From contig DAOWHI010000185.1 in the NCBI GenBank assembly GCA_030641505.1, positions 1-6,266 on the forward strand: a DNA stretch of 6,266 nt, given 5' to 3'. The notes under the pieces are model-generated. The model was not told where the DNA came from and did no database searches. It saw only the letters and a list, made by a program, of their open reading frames with translations. The DNA is from Gemmatimonadota bacterium (lineage in GTDB: Bacteria; Gemmatimonadota; Gemmatimonadetes; JACCXV01; JAHWKZ01). Shown piece by piece: positions 1 through 4,890 of this stretch (position 1 is the first letter of the stretch; each line of letters opens with the position of its first letter). The position numbers and the translations under genes were made by a program.

Positions 1-479
1 GAGTTCTCGGCGTCGTAGTAGTTCTCGGTATTGCCACGAAAGCGCGACGTCTCGTGGATGTAGCGACGCAGCTCATCGGCGCGAACGGCGATCTCGGCCC
101 TGGGAGAAACCGCCTCGCGAGCGCCAGCCGAGAGCAACTCGAGTTCGGCTCGCGCGCGCTGCTGTTCGGCGATGCGATCGGGATGGATCAACCGCTCCAG
201 CAGAAAAGCGCCCTCTTCGAGCGCTTTGCCATCAGGGGCGGTTTGCAGGGTCACCCACTGGTGCTCGACCTCGTCGCTGCGGATCCTGTCGAGCAGATCC
301 TGCGATGCCGTGCGAATCGTTCGCTCGGGGTGGGACCATGAGGCGGCCTCGAGGTATGCCGTGGCGGCCGACCCGGCGGTTCGGAGCGCAGTCTGCACGT
401 GATCCGTGACGTTCGTATCGTCGTCGTCGAGCAACCGGATCAGCGCTCTTATCTGTTCTGGTGAAAGGGGCGCGCTCAT
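1..479 (-). CDS. SirB1/YchA-family transglutaminase-like protein, N-terminal part (gene runs off left edge)
   Basis: This frame stays open from an ATG at 479 down to the window edge, giving 159 complete residues and no stop. Residues 1-45 (MSAPLSPEQIRALIRLLDDD and on) look like the helical, HEAT-like N-terminus common in SirB1-type proteins. The visible part ends in FRGNTENYYDAEN (residues 147-159), which matches the family signature F-R-G-N-x3-Y-Y-D-x-x-N-S that opens the transglutaminase-like core (Transglut_core2). The rest of the core, including any catalytic residues, lies outside the window. A weak Shine-Dalgarno GGGA (489-486) sits 6 nt before the ATG. The gene is divergent from aspA with a 98-nt spacer. 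The biochemical role of SirB1/YchA proteins is poorly defined, so only family membership is claimed. Plus-strand reading frames over this stretch are shadows. Confidence 0.85.
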   Translation of the reverse strand, partial: MSAPLSPEQIRALIRLLDDDDTNVTDHVQTALRTAGSAATAYLEAASWSHPERTIRTASQDLLDRIRSDEVEHQWVTLQTAPDGKALEEGAFLLERLIHPDRIAEQQRARAELELLSAGAREAVSPRAEIAVRADELRRYIHETSRFRGNTENYYDAEN

Positions 480-577
480 GTCAGTTCCCGCAATATGACG
501 AGTACGACGTCAACCGCACAAGGTTGTATCTTTCCTCAACCCGCGACGTGAACATGAACGCTCAACGAGGCAGTTCA

Positions 578-1978
578 ATGCAAACGCGCAGTGAGAAAGA
601 CAGTCTCGGCACGCGTGAAGTTCCAGGTGACGCCTACTATGGCATACAGACGTTGCGGGCCACAGAGAACTTTCCCGTCAGCGGGCTCCGCGAGCATTCG
701 CATCTGATTTCCGCCTACGCCTACATAAAGAAGGCGGCTGCGCTCACGCACCGCGAGATCGGCGTGCTCGACGAGGAGCGTGCCGACGCGATCGTACAAG
801 CAGCCGACGACGTGCTGGCTGGAGAGCTGCGGGATCAATTCGTTGTCGATGTGTTCCAGGCGGGAGCAGGTGTTTCATTCCACATGAACGTCAACGAGGT
901 ATTGGCCAACCGGGCGCTTGAGATCCTCGATGCCGAGCGCGGTGACTACTCGCGTCTGCATCCCAACGATCACGTCAACATGTCGCAGTCAACGAACGAT
1001 ACGTTCCCGACCGCGATGCACTTGGCGGCGATGCTCCAATGGCGCGATCTGAAACCCGTCCTGGTTGATCTCGCGACCGCTTTTCATGCCAAGGGCGACG
1101 AGTTTTCCGACATCGTCAAATCGGGCCGTACACACCTTCAGGATGCGGTACCGGTGACGCTGGGACAAGAGTTCGACGCTTGGGGTGCGGCGATCGACCG
1201 GAGCACCGAGCTGATCGACGTCGCCGTCGAGGAGTTGAGCGAGCTTCCGATTGGCGGTAACGCAGTTGGAACTGGGATAAACCTACCGCCGGGGTATCGA
1301 CCGAAGATCATCCGTCACATGTCGGAGCTCACTGGGTTCCAACTCATCAAAGCGGCCGACCCGCGGGAACAGATTCAGAGCCGGCAGGCGATCGCTGCCG
1401 TGTCAGGCAGCCTACGCAACCTGGCACTCGAGCTAACGCGGATCGCCAATGACTTGCGACTCCTGGACTCGGGCCCGCTGACCGGGCTGGCTGAGATCTC
1501 GCTGCCTGCCAGGCAGCCTGGTTCATCGATCATGCCGGGGAAAGTCAATCCGGTCATGCCGGAATGCCTCAACCAAATCGCGTTCCACGTAATTGGTGCC
1601 GATACCACCGTCGCGCTGGGCGCCCAGGCGGGGCAGCTGGAGCTCAACGTCATGATGCCGATCATGATTTGGGAGCTGCTGTTCTCGATGGAGATCCTGA
1701 AGAACTTCCTACCCGTCTTTCGTACCGGCTGCGTCGAGGGCATCGTCGCCCACCGTGAACGAGCCGAATCGTTCGCCCACAAGAGCCCTTCGCTCGCCAC
1801 CGCGTTGAACCCCGTGTTCGGCTATTCCAAAGCGGCCGAGATTGTGAAGGAGGCGCTGGCCACGAATCGCACGATCATGGAAGTCGCACGGGAACGAAGC
1901 GACTTGAGCGAGGAGCAATTAATCGAGATCCTGTCGCCGGAGAACCTGACCGGACAGCTAGAGCGAGAAGGGAACTAG
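578..1978 (+). CDS. aspA: Aspartate ammonia-lyase (aspartase), fumarase/aspartase superfamily
   Basis: This enzyme converts L-aspartate reversibly to fumarate and ammonia in the cytoplasm. The 466-residue length fits the family (about 468-478). The N-terminus DSLGTREVPGDAYYG is typical of aspartases. Superfamily motifs appear in order: MNVNEVLANRAL (103-114), HVNMSQSTND (132-141; substrate-binding S138, T139, N140), GRTHLQDAVPVTLGQEF (183-199; T185, H186) and the flexible catalytic loop GSSIMPGKVNPVMPE (315-329; catalytic S316, then K322 and N324). NPVMPE and GQLELNVMMP favour aspartase over fumarase C. I chose ATG 578 because GAGG (567-570) lies 7 nt upstream and the protein then starts like known aspartases. 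The frame is open back to an ATG at 461, and an ATG at 554 is also possible. The residue matching Thr101 of Bacillus AspB, in GGAGTS, is valine here (V99). The gene is divergent from the SirB1-like gene and convergent with bioY. Confidence 0.93.
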   Translation: MQTRSEKDSLGTREVPGDAYYGIQTLRATENFPVSGLREHSHLISAYAYIKKAAALTHREIGVLDEERADAIVQAADDVLAGELRDQFVVDVFQAGAGVSFHMNVNEVLANRALEILDAERGDYSRLHPNDHVNMSQSTNDTFPTAMHLAAMLQWRDLKPVLVDLATAFHAKGDEFSDIVKSGRTHLQDAVPVTLGQEFDAWGAAIDRSTELIDVAVEELSELPIGGNAVGTGINLPPGYRPKIIRHMSELTGFQLIKAADPREQIQSRQAIAAVSGSLRNLALELTRIANDLRLLDSGPLTGLAEISLPARQPGSSIMPGKVNPVMPECLNQIAFHVIGADTTVALGAQAGQLELNVMMPIMIWELLFSMEILKNFLPVFRTGCVEGIVAHRERAESFAHKSPSLATALNPVFGYSKAAEIVKEALATNRTIMEVARERSDLSEEQLIEILSPENLTGQLEREGN

Positions 1979-1992
1979 ACCCCGGTCCGTCG

Positions 1993-2550
1993 CTAGCGTG
2001 AGAACGGTGGGCGGGCGACGAGCCCGGTTACTACGGCGAGCTTGATGACGGCGCCCGGCAGGAACGGCACTACGGCGAGCGACAGCGCTTGCCCGGCGCT
2101 CACGTCGAGCACGCGCGCCAGCCACGAGGCGCCAAGACCAAAGATCACAACGTTGGCGGCGACGAGTATCGGAATCGCGCGCCACGCGGTGTCGCCTGGT
2201 CGCAGCAACGAGCCGACCAGCCACGCTGCGATCGGAAACGACAGCAGGAACCCACCAGTCGCACCTAGCAACCCACCACTCCCGGCGAAGAGCGGCAGAC
2301 CGATCGCCCCGAAACCAAGGTAGGCGAGCTGGCTCATCGCGCCGTCGCGGCCGCCGAGGTAGACGCCGGCCAGCAGCACGAACAAGGTTTGCAGCGTGAT
2401 TGGGACCGGCGTGAAAGGCAGCGGGATCCGGATCAGGGCGCCGACAGCGGTGAGCAGCGCAAACGCTGTGATGCCCAACATCCGCTGTGTTGGCCGCGCT
2501 TGAGTCCACGCTGGGACGCGAAGAGCGGGTGACGTCGAGTGTGTACTCAT
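1993..2550 (-). CDS. bioY: BioY, biotin-binding S-component of an ECF transporter
   Basis: BioY is an integral membrane protein that captures biotin. It works with an ECF energising module (two ATPases and a T protein) or, in some bacteria, alone. No such module is in the window. The 185-residue length is normal for BioY, and about six hydrophobic segments are visible. Family motifs are PFTPVPITLQTLFVLLAG (45-62), GLPLFAGSGG (84-93), TGGFLLSFPIAAWLVG (98-113) and FLPGAVIKL (163-171). The last motif is usually FLPGDxxK: here the aspartate is alanine (A167) while the lysine (K170) is kept. Residues 1-22 form a polar N-terminal extension before the first hydrophobic segment. The ATG lies 4 nt after the ferredoxin stop codon with no clear Shine-Dalgarno, which suggests one transcript and translational coupling. 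The gene converges on aspA with a 14-nt gap. No BirA- or BioR-like operator was recognised upstream. Confidence 0.93.
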   Translation of the reverse strand: MSTHSTSPALRVPAWTQARPTQRMLGITAFALLTAVGALIRIPLPFTPVPITLQTLFVLLAGVYLGGRDGAMSQLAYLGFGAIGLPLFAGSGGLLGATGGFLLSFPIAAWLVGSLLRPGDTAWRAIPILVAANVVIFGLGASWLARVLDVSAGQALSLAVVPFLPGAVIKLAVVTGLVARPPFSR

Positions 2551-2554
2551 CGCA

Positions 2555-2791
2555 CTACTGATTGAAAAACTCGGCGTTGACTTGGACGAATTTCGTCATC
2601 TCCGGCGGGACGTCCTCCAAGGCGAAGATCGCCTCCACCGGACACTCCGGTTCGCAGGCGGCGCACTCGATGCACTCGTCCGGATGGATGTAGTACATGT
2701 CTTCGCCTTCGTAGATGCAATCCACCGGACACACCTCGACACAACTCGCGTCTTTGAGTCCTATGCAAGGCTCGGTGATGACGTATGTCAC
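2555..2791 (-). CDS. fdxA: Seven-iron ferredoxin ([3Fe-4S][4Fe-4S])
   Basis: This is a small soluble electron carrier of 78 residues. Its cysteine layout matches Azotobacter-type ferredoxin I shifted by one residue: C9, C17 and C50 would hold the 3Fe-4S cluster and C21, C40, C43 and C46 the 4Fe-4S cluster. C25 corresponds to the free cysteine of that family. MTYVITEPCIGLKDASCVEV and YIHPDEC are typical of the Thermus/Actinomycetota/Chloroflexota branch. The glycine usual in CxxCGxC is alanine here (CIECAAC), a mild change. The start is GTG at 2791, supported by a strong Shine-Dalgarno (AAAGGAAG, 2808-2801) and by the N-terminus matching the family. bioY follows after 4 nt, so the two probably form an operon. 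The redox partner cannot be told from the window. Confidence 0.94.
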   Translation of the reverse strand: MTYVITEPCIGLKDASCVEVCPVDCIYEGEDMYYIHPDECIECAACEPECPVEAIFALEDVPPEMTKFVQVNAEFFNQ

Positions 2792-2800
2792 TGAGCGAAC

Positions 2801-2808
2801 CTTCCTTT
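2801..2808 (-). promoter_or_regulatory. Strong ribosome binding site of the ferredoxin gene
   Basis: On the minus strand AAAGGAAG is followed by 9 nt (GTTCGCTCA) and then the GTG at 2791. This purine-rich match to the anti-Shine-Dalgarno sequence decides the GTG start, and it contrasts with the receiver-like gene and dinB in this window, which lack one. Confidence 0.75.
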
Positions 2809-2889
2809 CGATCGTGGATAGTTATCACAGATATTGGCAGGTCGATGACCACTAAAGGTCGCTTTTGGACTCCATTTCAGCAAGGCCCA

Positions 2890-2917
2890 GCGCCCGGGAA
2901 TCTTGCCCCCAGGGCGC
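2890..2917. repeat. Inverted repeat GCGCCC...GGGCGC overlapping the -35 region
   Basis: GCGCCC at 2890-2895 and GGGCGC at 2912-2917 are perfect inverted arms around a 16-nt loop. Inside the loop GGG (2896-2898) could also pair with part of the C-run at 2906-2910. The loop contains the proposed -35 hexamer of the 2962 gene (2903-2908). No T-run follows on either strand, so an intrinsic terminator is unlikely. An operator, or chance in GC-rich DNA, are the remaining options. Confidence 0.4.
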
Positions 2918-2931
2918 CCCGTCTTTATAAT
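2903..2931 (+). promoter_or_regulatory. Sigma70-type promoter for the 230-residue gene
   Basis: TTGCCC (2903-2908, four of six matches to TTGACA) and a perfect TATAAT (2926-2931) are separated by 17 nt, the ideal spacing. Transcription would start near 2938, leaving a leader of about 24 nt with the Shine-Dalgarno AAGGTGA (2951-2957) before the ATG at 2962. The AT-rich TTTATAATTAATATT block (2924-2938) stands out from the GC-rich surroundings. Confidence 0.7.
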
Positions 2932-2961
2932 TAATATTCTCAGGCCGCCGAAGGTGAGCGG

Positions 2962-3654
2962 ATGCCGGAATTAGACGCTGTACGAGTCGATCAGTTGCTC
3001 CAAACCCTAACCGGGGTCGTTCGCGCCAGGGTGCGCATGAACGGCGACGGGAGTGGGTTGTCGGAGATCCACATCCTTAGCGATGGGGCGCTGCCTCCCA
3101 AGCAGATCGTTCGCAACATCGAAACGCTTCTCAAGACGGCGTTCGAGCTTACGATCGACCACCGAATTGTATCGATCGCTGTCCTCAAAGAAGGTGCACC
3201 ACTCGCCCAGAGCGAGGTCGAACGCGCTGACGCGGAGGCGCCGAAGGGCGCTATCCCGCGGCTCGTTTTTCAGCGCCTGACGGTCACCCAAGACGAGCCA
3301 CTCAAGTGCACCGCACATGTCGAGTTGAAGCTAGGCGACGTGATCTTCGAAGGCACTCACAGGGACACCGACACACCCAAAGCGCGCTTGTACTCCTCCG
3401 CGCGAGCCGTTATTGAGGCACTCGACTACTTGGCGGAGAAGGAGATGGCGTTCTACGTCGCCGGGCTCGAGCTCCTAAACGTCTTCCAGCGCGACGTGAT
3501 GGTGGTGTTGGTGGAAGGTCGGCACGAGCTGCAGCAAGAAAGGATGATGGGCACCGCCCTGATCGGCGACGATCCACACGAAGCTGCGGTGCGGGCTGTG
3601 CTGGATGCCGTGAACCGGTTCATCGGTCGCCCATCGAGAACCGCTGGGGTCTAG
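2962..3654 (+). CDS. Conserved hypothetical protein, two putative alpha/beta domains, function unknown
   Basis: A 230-residue protein, soluble by appearance, with no signal peptide, membrane span or metal-binding cysteine cluster. Residues 9-75 read as a small alpha/beta unit: a strand around VVRARVRM, a strand around LSEIHILSD, a helix from PPKQIVRNIETLLKTAF and a strand at DHRIVSIAVL. Residues 76-98 are a charged linker. Residues 100-223 form a second unit with strands around LVFQRLTVTQ, TAHVELKLGDVIFEG, LELLNVF and DVMVVLVEG, and helices at ARLYSSARAVIEALDYL and EAAVRAVLDAVNRFI. The glycine-rich strand followed by an alanine-rich helix faintly recalls ligand-binding domains such as the LeuA regulatory domain, but that is only a pattern impression. 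The start has a good Shine-Dalgarno and a near-consensus promoter. I recognise the protein as of a type seen in other bacteria but cannot assign a function. Confidence 0.85.
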   Translation: MPELDAVRVDQLLQTLTGVVRARVRMNGDGSGLSEIHILSDGALPPKQIVRNIETLLKTAFELTIDHRIVSIAVLKEGAPLAQSEVERADAEAPKGAIPRLVFQRLTVTQDEPLKCTAHVELKLGDVIFEGTHRDTDTPKARLYSSARAVIEALDYLAEKEMAFYVAGLELLNVFQRDVMVVLVEGRHELQQERMMGTALIGDDPHEAAVRAVLDAVNRFIGRPSRTAGV

Positions 3655-3707
3655 CGCTCGACAATCTTCTCGCTCGCCATTCACCACAGCTCGCATTATC
3701 AATACCG

Positions 3708-3721
3708 CACTTCCTGAAGTG
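3708..3721. repeat. Short palindrome CACTTC-CT-GAAGTG in intergenic gap
   Basis: The arms are perfect 6-mers around a 2-nt centre, lying 31 nt before the ATG at 3753. A T-rich run (3729-3738) follows after 7 nt. The 2-nt loop is too tight for a good terminator stem, so an operator for the 3753 gene or chance are both possible. Confidence 0.3.
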
Positions 3722-3752
3722 ACACAGCTTTCTTTTTTCACGCGGGTACCCT

Positions 3753-4475
3753 ATGAGCGAGATACCGTCCCCAAGTTCACCGTCACCCGAGGAATTACCA
3801 TCGACCGCATCGGCGAAGAAGGGGATGTCGACAGGCGTCAAGGTCGCAATTGGCTGCGGTGTGCTGGCGGTCGTGGTCGTAGTGGGGATCGTCCTCGCCA
3901 GCATCGCCGGCGGCATGTTCCTGCGCCGCAAGGCTGAGGAATTGACCGGCGGAATCGAGGATCAAGCGGTGATCGGCGCGGTGATCGATCGACTCGAGGC
4001 CGAACACTCCTTTTCCCCTCCTGCCGATGGGATCGTTCACTCCGCGCGTGCGGAGCGGTTCTTCGCCGTCACCGATCTAGCCTGGCAACGGATCGAGCCC
4101 GAGTGGGACGACTTGGAGGAGCGCGGTCGCGAGATCACCAATCGTGGCGGCGAGGCGGGGGTTGGCGATGTGTTCGCTGGCATACGCGGGTTGACACACG
4201 CCAGGAGTGCGATCGCCGAGGCGCTCGATCAGCATGAGATGCCGGCCAGTGAGTACGTGTGGGTAGGCTTCGCCCTGACGCGCGCGTACCGTGCCCTCGG
4301 GAGCTCCGATCAGGGTCGGCAGGGAGCCGACCGCGGCGTGCCACAAGCCAACCTCGACCTCGCGGCGCGCTACCACGATCAGTTGGCGGAAGTGTCCGGT
4401 GCGGGGTCGACGGCGGGGAAGAGTGCGGTGCTGGGGTTGGCCGTAACGCTCGATGTGACTGGCGGCGGTCCTTAG
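3753..4475 (+). CDS. Single-span membrane protein, function unknown
   Basis: This 240-residue protein begins with a Pro/Ser-rich tail (1-22) and a short basic stretch (AKKGMSTGVK). One strongly hydrophobic segment follows at about 29-57 (VKVAIGCGVLAVVVVVGIVL and on), then FLRRKAEEL. There is no lipobox. The remaining ~180 residues are polar and mostly helical by appearance, with SPPADGIVHSARAERFFAV (88-106) and HEMPASEYVWVGFALTRAY (161-179) the most motif-like parts. Basic residues flank the span on both sides, so topology is uncertain. Similar small-tail/one-span/helical hypothetical proteins are familiar from several phyla, but I know no function. The start has only a weak GGG 6 nt upstream. 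The gene lies 98 nt after the 230-residue gene, so joint transcription is possible, and it converges on the receiver-like gene with a 2-nt gap. Confidence 0.8.
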   Translation: MSEIPSPSSPSPEELPSTASAKKGMSTGVKVAIGCGVLAVVVVVGIVLASIAGGMFLRRKAEELTGGIEDQAVIGAVIDRLEAEHSFSPPADGIVHSARAERFFAVTDLAWQRIEPEWDDLEERGREITNRGGEAGVGDVFAGIRGLTHARSAIAEALDQHEMPASEYVWVGFALTRAYRALGSSDQGRQGADRGVPQANLDLAARYHDQLAEVSGAGSTAGKSAVLGLAVTLDVTGGGP

Positions 4476-4477
4476 CT

Positions 4478-4810
4478 CTACCCCCGCAGCAGATCTGGTA
4501 ACCGCTCGACAAACGTCGACCGGGCCATGACCTGGTCCGCCCCGGCGCCCTGGGCACCCTTGAGTCCTTCCCGGTCCGTATGTGAGCCGAACGCCACCAC
4601 TATCATCGTCTCTGAGCTGGACTTGAGTCGTCGGATCGCATCGACCGGATCGATGGCGCGATAATTCAGGTCGACCAATAGTAATCCATCGCCTTCCAAT
4701 CCATCGATGCTGTCGACAAACGTCACGTTGGCGCCAGCCGCTTGCGCCGTGGCTTCGATCTTGGCGCGGAAGAACAGGTCGTCGCAGGCGACGTGGATGA
4801 CTCGTTGCAT
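4478..4810 (-). CDS. Stand-alone receiver-like (CheY-fold) protein, atypical phosphorylation site
   Basis: A 110-residue protein that is essentially one response-regulator receiver fold with no output domain. The acidic pair D10-D11 follows strand 1 (VIHVACDD), D47 ends strand 3 (GLLLVDLN) at the usual phosphoacceptor position, and S76 (VVAFGS) is at the conserved Ser/Thr site. The strand 5 lysine, normally in a K-P pair, is replaced by R97 (VMARSTF). Other parts of the fold are GAGADQVMAR (88-97) and a C-terminal helix (FVERLPDLL). Related short proteins with an R-S ending are, to my recollection, widespread and uncharacterised. No sensor kinase is nearby. It is divergent from dinB with an 80-nt spacer. 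It has no Shine-Dalgarno, and a -10-like TATCAT ends 6 nt before the ATG, suggesting a leaderless mRNA. Confidence 0.82.
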   Translation of the reverse strand: MQRVIHVACDDLFFRAKIEATAQAAGANVTFVDSIDGLEGDGLLLVDLNYRAIDPVDAIRRLKSSSETMIVVAFGSHTDREGLKGAQGAGADQVMARSTFVERLPDLLRG

Positions 4811-4816
4811 CGGTCG

Positions 4817-4845
4817 ATGATAACTCTTGGCGAAACGGGGGGCAG
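4817..4845 (-). promoter_or_regulatory. Putative promoter of the receiver-like gene (leaderless)
   Basis: Reading the minus strand, CTGCCC (4845-4840) and TATCAT (4822-4817, five of six matches to TATAAT) are 17 nt apart. The -10 box ends 6 nt before the A of the ATG at 4810, so transcription would begin at or next to the start codon. The -35 match is poor. The lack of a Shine-Dalgarno supports a leaderless reading. Confidence 0.5.
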
Positions 4846-4852
4846 CATGGCG

Positions 4853-4881
4853 TTGACGTTCGGTTTTTGTTCGGGTAGAGT
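4853..4881 (+). promoter_or_regulatory. Putative dinB promoter (leaderless or nearly so)
   Basis: TTGACG (4853-4858, five of six to consensus) and TAGAGT (4876-4881, four of six, fits TANNNT) are 17 nt apart. The GTG start is only 10 nt beyond the -10 box, so the mRNA would begin within a few bases of the start codon. An in-frame TAG at 4876-4878 rules out a start further upstream, and the 12 nt before the GTG contain no Shine-Dalgarno. Confidence 0.6.
4858..4874 (+). promoter_or_regulatory. Direct repeat GTTCGG-N5-GTTCGG, candidate LexA-type SOS operator of dinB
   Basis: GTTCGG at 4858-4863 and at 4869-4874 repeat with an 11-bp period, close to one helical turn, and lie between the -35 and -10 boxes of dinB. 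The core fits GTTC-N7-GTTC exactly, the LexA box described for Alphaproteobacteria. The Gram-positive LexA palindrome (GAAC-N4-GTTC) is not present in this spacer. Position over the promoter of a translesion polymerase gene is what an SOS operator would predict; binding is inference. Confidence 0.45.
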
Positions 4882-4890
4882 CTAATTACT

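Noticed and set aside
54..402. Plus-strand open frames over the left edge
   Set aside because: They are shadows of the minus-strand SirB1-like gene, whose translation shows a clear family signature while theirs shows none.
508..532. Promoters for the divergent SirB1-like gene and aspA (TTGACG on minus at 513-508; TATCTT on plus at 527-532)
   Set aside because: Neither hexamer has a partner box at proper spacing, so they cannot be supported.
461..577. Upstream extension of the aspA frame (start at ATG 461, giving 505 residues)
   Set aside because: The extra residues do not resemble an aspartase N-terminus, would overlap the start of the divergent gene, and the ATG at 578 has a well-placed GAGG. 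ATG 554 is possible but less well supported.
1991..1998. CGCTAGCG palindrome at the aspA/bioY junction as a bidirectional terminator
   Set aside because: Perfect 8-bp palindrome with no loop and no T-run on either side, so it cannot form a terminator hairpin.
1958..2509. Long minus-strand frame (183 codons) overlapping bioY
   Set aside because: It is an Arg-rich shadow in another frame; the 1993-2550 frame is unmistakably BioY.
2817..2826. GATA-GT-TATC near-palindrome upstream of the ferredoxin-bioY unit as a BioR-type operator
   Set aside because: It does not match the BioR pattern as I know it (TTATCTATAA-like), and no BirA-type TTGTAAAC palindrome is present either. The nearby GGTC-GAT-GACC (2840-2850) is too short to interpret.
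2811..2860. Sigma70 promoter for the ferredoxin-bioY unit
   Set aside because: A TG-GATAAC-like -10 is visible on the minus strand, but no acceptable -35 lies at 16-18 nt, so I did not list it.
4135..4557. Minus-strand frame of 140 codons across the 3753 gene
   Set aside because: Low-complexity Arg/Pro/Ser composition typical of an antisense shadow, and it overlaps both the membrane protein and the receiver-like gene.
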